A stretch of DNA of 64,000 nucleotides from Saxidomus purpurata (taxonomy: Eukaryota > Mollusca > Bivalvia > Venerida > Veneridae). The stretch spans positions 11,608,561 through 11,672,560 of the forward strand of contig JAFMSR010000017.1 in the NCBI GenBank assembly GCA_022818135.1, read 5' to 3'. A program made the position numbers and the translations under genes. Shown in pieces: positions 13,401 to 28,400 of this stretch; position 1 is the first letter of the stretch, and every line of letters begins with the position of its first letter. Below the pieces are notes generated by a model. It worked only from the letters and a program-made list of their open reading frames with translations, had not been told where the DNA came from and did not search any database.

Positions 13401-16400
13401 AACCCGTCACTTTACTATGGGATACTTGTATAAACAAATGTATGCTATTTTGATATTTGTTTGAAATATTGCGTTTTGTGCGATTAAAATTTACTAAGCT
13501 TACAAATCAAAAAGTTACAAAAAGTAGCGTTGAATACAAGAATCATCATAACAAAAATAAGACTACGAAATGAGATGCATTAAAAATTAAAATAAGAAGA
13601 AATTAAATGTTGGCGCTGTAACGAGTTTGAGCACAAATGCCTTCTTTAATACCTCACTTTTCTTGAATTCCCTCTCACAGTAATAGTTTTAAGTGCTTTT
13701 CAGCCATAATAAGGGACATTAATATACATCAAATTGATATTTTCTGGTATAGTCTCCTGGCAACGAAATTTATTATTTCCGCCTATTTTTTCTGTTTCAT
13801 ACCGTAACACGTAATAACTTTCGGTTATGTTTCATACGCATAAAATAATGATAAATTTAAATCGGGTGTTGGTCATTATTTATAATGCAAACGTCCACAG
13901 CAGTCCGTTTTGAACTCCTACGCATATCCGGTATGAAAAAATATATTATGTAACGTACCTAATTTGCAAACTGAAATCATTATTTATTACAGAAAAACTG
14001 GAAAACTCTCCCGTTTTATAGTTTCTAAAATACCATAAAATATCATAACCGTTTCCCCAAAGAAATAAACAATAAGCATAAATGAGCACAGAGATATTCA
14101 AGCGAATTTCAATATCTAATTTGAAGTTTCAGAAATGCTCTATTGGATCTAATGGGACAAAGTGCATCTAAAAGATATATTGAAAAATTATACAAATTGC
14201 AACTGTAACTCTACTGTTTCTGAGGATTGAAGTATTTCTCCGGCAATACTTTATCAACGAACCAAACAGGCGCGTGTACGTTTCTATATTTGGTCTTCCT
14301 TTGAAGAAATGAAATATGTTACACCTCATATTGCCAGTTTATGCCAATATAACAATGTAAACATAATGTATAAACAAACAGAATATGCCAGACACGCCAT
14401 TAAACCTACACATTGATCATGTTGTTTACAGACGACTTGGCTTTTCTGTATCAAATCTCAGATTTCTGTATTTGTATACCAAATATCACCACCATAAATA
14501 TGTATTGAAACGCCTACGTATGGTAACCTTGCTTCTATTTTGAAGAGTGCAGCTTTAACATAATTAACAGAAATATAAACAATAACAGAAGCATACTATT
14601 TGAAGAAGGTACTCGAAGCAATAGAATATTAAACTTAAAGTTGCAAATCCATGCCAAATCTTAATACTCAATATCCGTCCCTTCTAATTATATATTTAAG
14701 TTATGTAATATAATATGTCTTTACCAAATGTAACTTCCTTAATGTACCGCTTTTTCAATATACTAAGCAAAACAGATTTTTTTTTTGTATTCTCGTACAT
14801 ACACTGACATAGTGTGATCAAAAACGTCTACGAAAAACGTGCACTCTTTTCATTGAGAAAAATCTATGATACGAAATTAAAATAGGAATATATTGGAGTG
14901 AGTTTGCATATGCCAAACTTACCCGACCTGTATCATTTAATAAGAGCGTTGTTATATTATGAGGTTACTTGCTCAGTGTACTAAATGCCGTTAACAAATA
15001 CGTCGTAACTGCTTGTATATTACAAAAGCGGTAAACCAAGAACTGCAAGAAACATTGCAATGAAAGATTGAAGTGTTGAAGAAAAAATGCATATCATATG
15101 AATTACAGAATATTCCCGGAAGAATAAATAGGGCAAATATAATCATATAACTGAGTGAGCTCTGTGTGTACCACTAACTATCTAGAATATTGTCTACGTT
15201 TGTGTGCCATTAGGGGCTTCTCTGGAAATGCTATTTGTGTGCCATTATGGGAATGCTATTTGTGTGCCATTATGGGCTTCTCTGGAAATGCTATTTGTGT
15301 GCCATTATGGGCTTCTCTGGAAATGCTATTTGTGTGCCATTATGGGCTTCTCTGTGTGTCCACGTGTTGACCAGAAAACATTCTGTTCTTACTAGGGTAA
15401 CCCGAGTGACTTATTCCAAAATGCCCAATGTATTCTTGTTGGCAAATGGGAATTACATGGGTTAGGTAGATCAGAGATTAAGCGCATGCGCAAAGGTTAC
15501 TAGAGTTACTCGAGTAATATTTCCGTTTGTCGTAAATAATATTCGTCATATCAGTCACTGCGTGTACATCTCTGTTTACTAATAATATGTTGTGTAACTG
15601 AAACATATTTACTTATAATGATCAGTTCAAAGATATACCCTTTTACCATACAAACATTCTACAAAATTTATTATTATCTGATGATCTCAGCCGTACCCAA
15701 TTTGAAACATATCTGTATTAAGCTAAGCGCTGAACGCAATGACTTCACTACGGTGCCAAAGCTTGAAATTTGCTGATCTAGCTACCAATAACATAGTTAA
15801 TATCTAGCTACTATGAAAAAACCTCATATAACAAATGAAGACATATGATCTTATGATGACAGTTTTTGTCGTTCAATCATTCTGTCTAATGGCTAGTCTT
15901 GATATTTTACACATTTGCCATAACTATCAATTTTCCACACTATGATATACTTGTAGCAGCAACTCGTGGTTCATGCATGACACGAGAGACATAATGTGTT
16001 TTGTGGTTTCTTTTTGTTTGGTATTTGATCATTATCTTGCAAACAAAAAGGAATGAATATAGAGTATTTAAATGAAAGTCTTCTATGAATATCAAAGAAT
16101 GTCGATAATAGCAACTTTGAAGACTGTCTTACTAAACCATCTGAAATACCGATATTTAGTAATAGCATACATGTATGTACATAAATTAAACAGGCATAAA
16201 CTAGTATATAAGGTGTGCATTGACGACACTATCAACAAGTCTATAGCAACATTGTGGAGCAGCCGTGGCGCAGTGGTAGCGCGGTCGCCTCAGGATCGAT
16301 TGGCCCCGGGCTCGATTCACCATCACCATGTCGGTAGTGTCCTCAGACAAGACACAAATAATTCCACATTGCCTCTTTCTCTCTTCGATGTTGATATTCA

Positions 16401-19400
16401 ATCTGGAATGAGGCTCGAGAGCGATTAATATAAGTACCGTAGTTAGAACTTGTTTCGCAATCGAGAATAAATAAATTAGTATAAAGAAAACAAAAGAATA
16501 AAAAGAGCGACATTCAGGCATACAGTGACTGCAGTAAGGTAGTGTCAAGTATATTCTGTTCACCTAAAGGAGACAGGGAAAATGGTTTGGACAGAAGTGG
16601 TCAGCTACTTCAGTACACCTTTTAGTTTTTGTACAAAACTGCATCATCAATATATAAGCGCGCTTACGCTCACATTCATACATTATTCAAATACACTACA
16701 ACTATTGAAGTGTATCTGTCATTGCAAATGAACGAAGTAGATCTCTCCTATTGCTTTTGGGATTTATAATCTCGTTGTACATTACAAAAAACAACATTAA
16801 AGTCCTATGGTATTATCAATAAAAATGATTCATTCACAAAAGCAATAAAAGAAGAATAGGTTTGCTATTCTATTGCTGTCTTTACTTATCACAGTTTTAC
16901 GGACAAGTGCTAAAGTGAGTTATTTGGGAAAATCCGCCAAACTAATAAAGCTAACCTTATTTGTCTCAAGATAGCTTTTACGAGAGTATATCTTCTTTTA
17001 GGTCTGATGCCCATTAATATTCTAATCAGAACAATAGAGACGCTTGTGAACAGGCAATAAATCAGAGTATCCGCATGATAAACAAATTGATGACGCGAGC
17101 TGATAACATTGTATCTTCTGGAAAATTGTTGCGTCACATGTATTACCTAAATGAGAATTTATACATTTACCGTGTGACCGGACATTGATTTATTGTGTTT
17201 GACTAATATTTTTTGCCACAGACGTGCCACTTGCAGTTCAGTTACTCACTTTGTCAATATATGTGTTGTCTTTCGCCCACGCGCGTTTTATCTGAAACAC
17301 AATCAGATTTAAACTGCCCTGACAGCTTTAACACATATTTTGTTTAATGTAGGAGAACAAAGTGTTACCTACAGTATATTGAAATTAAGAAAAATCGGAA
17401 AATGTTTATTGTTAAATACTACTTCAAATACACTATAATTTATACTAATTTGTCAATTTAACAATTTTCGATTACGGCTTTTGAGGAGGACGTTGTTTCA
17501 AATAATTAACGCAATACAGTAAACTCCGTATATAACGAATCTTGATATAGTGAATATCCGGATTTAAGGAACACATTTTTTTCTGTCCAACTTTTTATTC
17601 CTTAATTTAATTCATACGAAAATGTTATACGGATATAACAAACTCCGGCTATAAGGAACACATTTAACTGGCCACAAGGAGTTCGTTATAAACGGACTTT
17701 ACTGTACATTAACAAAGACAGTAAAGAGTTCTCAATTTTCATTAAACATCTTTTCATAATTTCGCAATTTTTTTTTGCCTGGACCGCTCGTCAAGCTCCT
17801 ACCTTAATAAGCAAATTTAGTTTTCATGGTTATGCTTTTTAACATATGTTCCATTGAAAATATGATACCTTAAAAGTTAATGATTAAACGTTTCCGTAAT
17901 ACAAAATCAAGAAATCGACTGGACAGAACTCTTTGTAGACGTAAAACATTCATCACGTTTGTAGATACCTTGTGATGTGAGTCATCATAAATCTATTTTT
18001 CATTTGTTTTCAGGAAGCAAAACGGGATGATAACACAGAGAGCTCGGAATCACCTTCATTGTTTGAACAGGTTCAAGACCTCAGCTCATCTTTCAAGCGA
18101 CAACAACCAGAATTTATTTTTCTTCACTACAGGTAATTCAAGCACCCTGTCTTACTTTTATCCTTTATTTTTGGTAAACTGAGTCTCAGACTTAGTCGGT
18201 GACTGTCATATTAAGATCTTTTTATGAGAAAATAAATAAACATGTTGAGAAATCTTTCTGAATTTTATGCGGAACGAAAAGGGCAGTACAGCCCCAAAAT
18301 CGCTGACCGGTGTTCAATTACAACTTTATTAGCAAATAATTTCAAAGTCGGATCAGCCACGTCGTTCTTTGTAAAATTATCTTTGAACAATTTATTTTTA
18401 AGATCAGATAAAAAATAATCATGTGAAGTTTTTTAAAGTCAGACTAATGATTCGAATTGGTGGTATTTTCAAGTATTCCTCTTAACATACACAGACGTGA
18501 AACTATCCTTCCAGTGTTTTTTCGACAAATTGGTATGACTTCACAAATCTCGGAAGGAGATCACCTTGAAAACTTTTACTAAAAATTTTCGTATAACCAA
18601 GGCGTTTTGTCCAATATAAATCTATGTAAAAGAAATATTTTCCGTTCGAGGATAGTTTGTGGTTAAGGTCAAGCTTTTAGGACTACATCAAAGAAGCGAA
18701 CGATCTGACAAACCCTTTAATTGATTTGAACGAAGAAAAAAACTAGACATTGCTACACACCAAATACCGAAGCTCTAGAACCCGTTGATTGGGACGAGGA
18801 GTTTATTTTAGTTGCACCAAGTCTATGTTTGATACGTCACCACTAATTCGGATCAAAGACACAAATATGAATGTTTGTTCATACTCTATAGAGAACCACT
18901 AGGCAATGGTACGCAACACATATCATTTTTTATGTCTTGCAATTTTTTATTACAAATTAGATTAATATTATTTCAAACTTCACCTTTATTAGTGTATATA
19001 AAACAGGTGATTCCCAGGCGAGGCTGATAAGACAGGGACATGAATTAAAACTTTTGGTGTACAATGGTGCTACCCAGATGTATAAGTGGTGGTTTAGACA
19101 AGAATATTTATGAAGATTTTTAATCGCTATTATAGACTTTTTCTTTGAAGCTTGATAATAATTCTCAAAGTGGTTTTGGAAAGAATGTTGTTTGAATTAA
19201 CTTATTGAGTAAGGACGAAATTTGACGACGAACTGATGGAGCATGAGCACAAAAACTCACAATTGCTCAACTGATCTAGAAATAAGGCATTTCAGCCTTT
19301 TCGACTGTGTGTTTATTACTTTTAGAGAGATTAAGGCACAGGTGCCTCAGTTTAAATAGTTTCTAACTTCTATTTGTTAACATAACCGAACATTAATTTA

Positions 19401-22400
19401 GCATAGAACGAATAGACAAGAACACTCACTTACTTAAAAACATCAAGGGTTCAAACTAATTGGAAGTCTTACCAATCTTTTCTTTTTAGCATTTTTTATG
19501 TTAACATTTACTTTGTTTACGTATTTTACTTAATATTATCCACACAATACGTAACTTGGTTATTTGTGGTTGCAACGGCAGCATTTTTCCCGTTTTTCTA
19601 GCTTTACACTGACAACAATCTGGTCGGTTGTAAAGTATCAACTTTCATTTAAAAACCTGACCTAGAATTCCAAGTGTTTGATTTAAAGCAAAATTAATTC
19701 GTAGCACAGTGTAAATATTAACAGGTTTTGTTTTGGGTTCTGTTTTGGGATTCATATATAGCGAATTGTAATTTTGTTTTGCAGCCCTTTTAAAGCAGTA
19801 TGGGACTGGGTTGTGCTCATTCTTGTGCTATACACGGCTGTTTTCACGCCATACCAGACGGCTTTCCTCCTGAACGAGGAAGACGCCACAATGAAACGAA
19901 ACCGAGACGCTGTAACACGTACAGAGAGTCCCGAATCCTCTAGGGCAAATCCACTAGTTATAATAGATTTGATTGTTGACCTTATGTTCATCGCCGACAT
20001 ATTAATCAATTTTCGGACGACGTATCTTCATAATGGAGAAGTGGTAACTAATCAGAAGAAAATTGCTATTAATTACGTGAAAGGATGGTTTGTCATTGAC
20101 ACAATAGCTGCAGTACCGTTCGATCTTCTTCTATTCGGGTCTGGCACGAGTGACGTAAGTAAAAATTGAATAATTTGTTTTCTGAACTTCTTTGAGTTAA
20201 GCTTCATTGAACATTAAATTTCCGCAGTTACTTAGTCTCATGTACAATAACGTGTAGATTTACGCTTATGATCTTTTATGCTATCATAATTTTGGTTCAA
20301 TTTCATTACAAATTACACAGACTGAAAATACATTTAGGTAAAATGTACTTATCTAAATATATTATTGATATTTGACACTTAAAATAATTTGTAAGATTTA
20401 ACTTATTAGCGTGATGTTGAATTTATTTCTTTTGAAAACGATCGACAATTTCCTTCATTTCTGTTTGTGTAGTAAATCCTTTCAACGAATATTTTAAGAA
20501 GTTAATCCATGTTAAATAAAATGATGAAAAGGTCCAACGTCCATTGATCGATACCAACTAAAACCAAGAATGACACATTCCCACATTGCATAACGATTTT
20601 TGTCGAAAACATCTGTCAACCAGCAAATGCAAGATGACTGATGATCGTGCAAGCTCGGGACATTATATTACATGTTTCCTGTTACCTCATTAAGATCTCG
20701 AGATACACGACTAAGTTGAACATGTAATAACGTGACGCGAATAGAAAAAACAATCGCCTTTTATTAGTTGTTTTGCTTTTTAGGCAGTGAAGTGAAAGTT
20801 CATTATCTGGATGCTGTATCGGCATCAGCATCAGATAGCGGGCTCTGTCTCTGTAATAGATCAAAGAACTCCTGGCAGAGGGTTCTCTCGTAACTTATAT
20901 GCTAATAAAAAGATCGTTATTTTTGATTACGGTGTTATGAATATTTATAAGAATGATGTTCTAATTCATTCTTCTATAAAGGATGACAAAGTTAATGTAG
21001 TAGGGGTGATAAGGAGAAAGACACGTCAGGGTTTTACAACATGTTATATTCTTCACAGAATGTGCCAGTGGTATATGGCTATAAATTGATCGACCAATGT
21101 CATATACGGAGAATATACTCTGGCCGCGAATTTGATTAAATAGGCATTTTATTCAGAGGTTTAGGTTACAGCTATTGTTTTCAAATAATGAAAGGGAAAT
21201 AAATACAAGTTCAACCTACAGTATTATGTCAGTAGCAAATACATAATTATATAAAACTATTTCGGGATACTGTTACACTGTTGTTTCGTAATTTATGCAT
21301 GTATCCAGTACTTCTTAGAATGACCACATTATGATTAATAGTTTAAACAATGTATACATCTAAAGTCAGATGTCATTTTTCGGTTTTGTTTAGTTATTTT
21401 ATTTTCTCAAATGCTTTGCTTTTCGAAACATGATTTTAAAACGCCACACAAACATAAAAAACACAAAATGCCAGTCAAATAAAAGGTCTATTCAATTTAG
21501 TTCGCCTCGGATGCACGACCTCAACATGTTTAAAAGTTTTGATATTCAAACATGCAAAATGTCTGCAATGTCTCTGTTTTAAGTATGATTCCTGTTTATG
21601 ATACATTCAAGCTAAAAACGTGCATTATTATGTATATTATTTGAAAATCTTAGATTTCAGACTGTGAGCAATCACATTTATATTTCCCATCTAAATGCCA
21701 TACTAAATTATAACCAATTAGGATGCTAAATCACAATAAACTCGTGGCTCGTATCTTAGAAATGACATATGTCGTGTTATTGTTCTTACTAGCTAAAAGT
21801 CTTACCAATATAAATTCATTATCATTTTTTCTTGGAGATATATTCAGCTGAATATTCACTATATTCGATGAAAAATAAAATGTTTCAGTATTCATACAAT
21901 ATCGGTATAATTTTGACAAATAAATATCTATCTAAGAATTGCAAATAGCTGTCCTGTATTTGATATAATCGTTGCGTTGAAGGATGATCTCACTGTAATT
22001 GAATTTTTCAAAATATTTCTGTACTCAATAAAGGACAAAGACAAACATCCTGCATACAGAAATAGAAGAAGCTATCAATGAAGATAAAACTTAATATTGT
22101 GTACTTAAACCTCGCATTTATGAAGCTGTGTCAAAGATTATCACAGACAAACATTCTACTGTCGGCAAGGTCTCTTAAACATCATGTTGAGTAGTGTTTT
22201 GCTGTTTTGTCTGTATACGTTATTAACGAAAACACTCCAACAGGCACTGAATATCTGTAAGGTCACCGCCCGGAAGTAGCATCGCATAATTCAATTAATA
22301 GTATAAGGACAAAATACGTGTTACCGAACGTAAAAAACACTACAACTGTATATGAAAAGCTACATTTTATAGATAAATTTTCTGGAAACACGTCTATAAA

Positions 22401-25400
22401 CAATAATATTTTGATAAGACGTCAACATACATGTATTATTATTTCATAGGAAACGCGTCTACATACAATAAGTTTCTGGAAACATTTCTACATTGTACAA
22501 ACAAAAAGCTCCTAGAAACACGTCTACATACAATAAGTTCCTGGAAGCACAATTCGTCTACATACAATAAGTTCCTAGACGCACGTCTACATACAATAAT
22601 TTCCTAAAAACACGTCTACATACAATAATTTCCTATAAACACGTCTACATACAATAAGTTCCTATAAACACATCTACATACAATAAGTTCCTGGTAACAC
22701 GTCTACATTCAATAAGTTCCTATAAACACGTCTACATACAATAAGTTCCTGGAAACACGTCTACATACAATAAGTTCCTATAAACACGTCTACATACAAT
22801 AAGTTCCTATAAACACGTCTACATACAATAAGTTCCTATAAACACGTCTACATACAATAAGTTCCTATAAACACGTCTACATGCAATAATTTCCTATAAA
22901 CACGTCTACATACAATAAGTTCCTATAAACACGTCTACATACAATAATTTCCTATAAACACGTCTACATACAATAAGTTCCTGGAAACACGTCTTCATAC
23001 AATAATTTTCTATAAACACGTCTACATACAATAAGTTCCTATAAACACGTCTACATACAATAAGTTCCTGGAAACAACTCTATATACAATAAGTTCCTGG
23101 AAACACGTCTACATACAATAAGTTCTTATAAACACGTCTACATACAATAATTTTCTATAAACACGTCTACATACAATAAGTTCCTATAAACACGTCTACA
23201 TACAATAAGTTCCTATAAACACGTCTACATACAATAAGTTCCTGGAAACACGTCTACATACAATAAGTTCCTAGAAACACATCTACATACAATAATTTCC
23301 TATAAACACGTCTACATACAATAAGTTCCTATAAACACGTCTACATACAATAATTTCCTATAAACTCGTCTACATACAATAAGTTCCTGGAAACACGTCT
23401 TCATACAATAATTTCCTATAAACACGTCTACATACAACAAGTTCCTGTAAACACGTCTACATACAATAAGTTTCTGGAAACACGCCAACATACAATAAGT
23501 TCCTGGAAACACGCCAGCATACAATAAGTTCCTGGAAACCCGCTAACATACAATAAGTTCCTGGAAACACGTCTTCATACAATAAGGTCCTGGAAACACG
23601 CCAACATACAATAAGTTCCTGGAAACACGCCAACATACAATAAGTTCCTGGAAACACGCCAACATACAATAAGTTCCTGGAAACACGCCAACATACAATA
23701 AGTTTCTGGAAACACGTCTTCATACAATAGGTTTTGATTCTGTATTGGAATTTGACAGCTCTTCCTAGTATTTTTATCGTTTTTAAACATTTGTGTCTGT
23801 TTTTTTATTTCATGAACTCTTATATTTTTATATTAACTCCTTACTTTGCTTCTTATTTTGTTCTTAGACATAGCTAGTGATAGGAAAAAATTAAAATCAT
23901 ATTTGTATAAATGCAAAGTGTCTGATGAACCATTGCCATCAGTCTAGAAGCACAAATGTTCATTACATTCCGACTATTTAGTGCCATTTGACATACTTAG
24001 GATATCCCTGAAAAGAGTCAAGCTAATCACTCATGACGTTTTAAAGGTTGCATTTAGGATATTAATGTAGCGATGACAATACAATACTGGTGTAATTACG
24101 TCCTAAAGGACAATACAAGTGTTTCAAGAAAAACTAACATGTCAAAATAAAGACTGTCAATTCGTGTCTCTGAATATAAATATAATTATATGAGGACTAT
24201 TTGAGATAGTACACATTTATTGGGAATACCAGAATTCTAGCTTTATATTCTAAATTGCTAAATTAAATATGACTGTAAAGATATAAATTGTAGAAGAGAA
24301 CATGTAGGAAATGAAAATAACACTCGAGTTAATTTTATTTTTTTATCCCTAGGACAATTGAAATAATACAAACCCAGACTGAGATGTACAGAACTAACAA
24401 ACACTTATCAAATACAATAATTGTCCATTTTTCTTCATATTTTTATAAGACAGAGCACAGCTGTTTTCAAAGTTCGGTTTCTTCTTTAAATCTTATCAGT
24501 TAGGATCAGTACACCTTGTTAAACCTCATAGGATTGCCCTGCCAGCTCTGTGTGATGTGATGAACACTAATACCGGTATATATAACTAACCAACAATGTG
24601 AGTGCGAAATGCTTATGATCATTAAAACATTGAAATGATTAATGCTACCTCGGTCTGAGGGTCAGACGTCACAATCCATCCTGTTAGTCTCGTTAGGGAG
24701 GAATGTGTCAGTCTGAAAACAGACAAATATGTCTTTTCCCCTGAATTATATGTAAAAAACATATCAATAAATCTCAAACTCCAAGACCAAATTACGCGTT
24801 TTCGACTCCGAATTCCAATTAGCAAGAGCGTAGCTAGTGAAAATATGCACTTTTCTAGAATGGGATTTTTAGTAGTATGGAATTGTTATTTCCTTTAATT
24901 TGTATTATAGGGTTAAAATGTAACTGTTTTGTAATTTTGATATTTGCGACTGTATATACGTTTTGCTATATTGTCGAAAATATTTGCATGGCGACGGCGT
25001 TACTTTTAAATACATGTATTAACTAAGTAGTTTGTGAGCAAGAATGTCAATAGTGAATCCATTGAATCCATTGAAATCGTTTGTATAATGACCTGTTTCT
25101 AAAGTAAAGAAAAATAATTCATGTAGCAGTAAATCTTTACCTACAAAAACTGCAACTTGTTTTATTTGAACAGTAAAATTTATGTAAACAATGCTCCACA
25201 CATAAGAGAGATCGTTGCGTTGTTATGTTCAATGTATATGCAAATTTGGCCAATGGAATCTACTTTAAAACATTCATCATTGTTTTGTCGTCATTGTGTA
25301 ACGATGAACACAGAAAGTATTACAACAATTCTGAAACTAAAGCAAGTTGCAATCGTTATTTAAACAGCAAACTATTGAAATATTCAAATGTGACAGATTA

Positions 25401-28400
25401 TGCGTACGTTCTTCTTCCTGGAGGACACTTCGTGCTCAATGTGTGTCTTAAGATTTCTTTGCTTACATAGTTACAATGGTTCAAATAATTTCAATAGAGT
25501 TCTTTACATTCATTGGATTGAGTGGTGATATAACCATTTATGATACCATCTTAAGCAACTATTGCAATACAGAACTAAACATTTTAGTACCGCAATAAAA
25601 ATGATATATCCGAAAGGAAAATGTCTGTTCTTAAGAGTTCGGAGCACCGATAAAGATACATAAAAATGCAGAAATTCTTGAATTGAGACTTTTAGTCAAA
25701 CATCAGATTTTCTACGTACTTTAGAATACTGCATTCATCTATTTTGAGCACCGTGAACTTTGTGTACACCGTACAGCTTTTGCCATTACCTTTAAACCTT
25801 TAAAACATAATTGTATAAGTTACCCTTAAGGTAGTGGGGGTCTAATGGACACTATTCCAAAACACATTAAATTTAATATTTATATGATCTACATCTGTGA
25901 ACCGACTAGTGTGCAAATTTAAAGACATTTTACCGTTTAATTAAAAATAATTCCATTTTTTGCTACCCTACCCCACTTGAGAAATACTGACCATATTAAA
26001 AGTACCATAAAAGTTAAAATAGGTGTTTTTGCAAGTATCTATTTACTTTTTCTTAAATTCCAAGTTCAAAAGTCTGCAAGCAATGTAGAATTACAAAACA
26101 TGAATTATAATTCTACAAGCTAACATGTGTAACAAAACATGTGCAATAATGAAAAACTAGGGTATACATTTGCCTAATTTTGCCATGGACATATCACACT
26201 GTACATATAACGACTGTAGCAAAGATTCGGAGTAGGGCCATCACTATTGATTATAACCTTTTATAAGTAGTATATGAATTGAAATTAAGAAAAAATAAAA
26301 ATGTTTTCCGTCTACTTTTTGAGATATTCAACTTTTTAAAAATGAGCACGGTCATTTTTGTTTTTCAAGTTTGTACAGCTTGTAAAATAAGGAAAATTAA
26401 GATACAGTTTTCAATCTTGTAAAATGGCTTAATTTTTCATGTTATTCAATTTGATAACTAAAAAGAAAAATAACGAAAAAAGTTTTGGCTGCTTCTGGGT
26501 TGAACTCAAGACCTCTTGATCTCAAAGCAGACGCTCTAACCATCGCCACAGTACAAAATAGGTACGCTATCATCCAAGTATTCCAAATGATCCTTAAACA
26601 GGAAGTACTCATTACACATCCCCTACCTTAATTAACAGATTTTAACATTATCTTACTTTGTATGAACGGTTTAAGATCTGGAGGATTACAATTCATACAT
26701 GTAGTATCTTCATACAGTCTCTTTTTAAGTTTTTCCTTTCCTTTTTGTTGCCATAGCAGAGTTCTGCATTGAATGAAATTCTTGGAAGAATTTTGGTAGA
26801 GTTTTATACAAGGAATAAAATATTTAGGAAAAAAATCCCAACAGTCGATTTTCTGACGGCCTAGTTAACTAAATGCGTCTGTCGATCGAATGAATAGGCT
26901 TACTCGGGTCCGACTGCCAATGTATTCCTATTTTTTACAAAATAAAACAGATCTAAATCTTGCTGGAAACACATACGCAAACATTACAATATCAAGATGA
27001 CAAATACCACGCATGTAAACCGAAAGGCAAAAACACATCTAAACCAGGCCACTTTACAAACATTAAGAATGCGCTATGTAAAAAAGTAATGAACTGAGGA
27101 CGTGAGCATAGTTTAGGAAATACCTTGTTTCTTCAAGTCAACTTTAAATGAATAAGACTTTTGGTATTGAAACCTACACTTTTGTCAAAAAATACATTCC
27201 TCAGGAAACCCTGCTCTACATCTGGCTCTATTTTATTCCTACTGATTTGCATGTAATGGCTCAAAAGCCGTAAGAAAAGATAAGAAGCTCGGAAGAAAAG
27301 CCGGAAGCTCCATCTCACGGTCCGCGAGTTTAATTATACAGGCGCAGTCAAGACTACTTACAGCTCGAGACAACAAAGGCTTCCTGTTTCCTCATTAAGA
27401 TCCTTAAATAATACAAAGACTTCAACATGTGTCAACGCCAAATGAATAGACAAACTCATTTCATTACAAAAGTTTCTCTGAACTAATGTGAAAAACGTTT
27501 AATATCAGCTGTTTATTGGAATCCGATAGACCCTGTCTCTATAACGAATCAAAGAATATCTGAAGACTATTTCTCTCGTAACTGAAATGCTAATAAGAAG
27601 ATCGTGACTTTTGATTGAAATGTTATAAATATTCATAAGAATCATGTTCATCTTCAATCTTGTATAAAATGACAAAGTAAATTAAGAGAAGATGATAAGG
27701 AGTCCGACACGTCAGGGTTTAACAACATGTCATTTTCCCCCAGAATGTAAGAGGGGAAGCTGCTTAAGAATTTAATCACGTAACATTGTTCCATGAATAT
27801 ATTTAGTAGGATTAAGTGTATTAAGTGTGTTCTGTTTCATAAGCTGAATATGAGTCTTTCCTATGTTAATGATAGTCAAAAAATATTCTAAAATAATAAT
27901 ACCCTTCAAAGTTACCACATTGAGTTATTGTCAAAAATGATGCTGAAAACACAGTGAATGCTTTAAAATCATATATTAAGAGATAAGTTTCACCAAGTTA
28001 TTTCTATTATTAACAGACATAAACTAAGATATACATAGCTGCAAAGGCAGATTTTTATTTTTTGACTAGGATAGTCAAAAAATATTTATACAGATTTCTT
28101 CTATATTTGATGTGAATGAAACTGTTATAAAGATTGTTATTTCTTTGTTAAATTTATGACAATGTTTATTATTCTAGGATGGATTATAAATCATTGATTA
28201 ATGTTTTATTTAAAATAACGATTGTCCCTTTGAATGGTAATATCTCTTTAAGTAGTCTAAAAACCGAAGACCAAAATCTATATTTAGAAGTTGGTAGTGC
28301 ATCCATTTACTCGCAGGACTAAACTCTTCAGGACTTAGTTGTTTTATCTACGTTATTCTATGAAGCTAAAAATTGGAAAAAAAAAAAATCAAAACTGACT

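Larger units (their letters stand above)
11591..18013 (+). other. ERG intron 1 downstream of first exon B
   Basis: Holds the 12.1-kb inverted-repeat element, the 35-bp tandem repeat at 15.2 kb, the SINE at 16.26 kb and the MITE at 17.5 kb. Between 12.7 and 15.1 kb I see nothing recognisable. Confidence 0.75.

Noticed and set aside
15155..15465. Three overlapping frames with repeated [15 protein letters not shown] text
   Set aside because: Created by the 35-bp tandem repeat, which shifts frame each unit.
16258..16330. Possible functional tRNA gene
   Set aside because: Box A and B are present, but the sequence recurs with a shared body at 30.6 and 39.8 kb and the stems do not pair well. It is a SINE head.
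20811..21089. 92-codon frame in intron 3 as an alternative ERG exon
   Set aside because: The homologous block at 27.4-27.75 kb has stops in the corresponding frame, so coding is not conserved.
22382..23732. CRISPR-like array (regular repeats)
   Set aside because: Units are contiguous without unique spacers and lie within an animal intron. It is a minisatellite.
23312..23790. Three overlapping minus-strand open frames rich in YCM/LACF/ELIVCWR repeats
   Set aside because: They are the 29-bp minisatellite read in rotating frames. The unit has no stop in this strand in any phase, so long frames are automatic. No start context or family.
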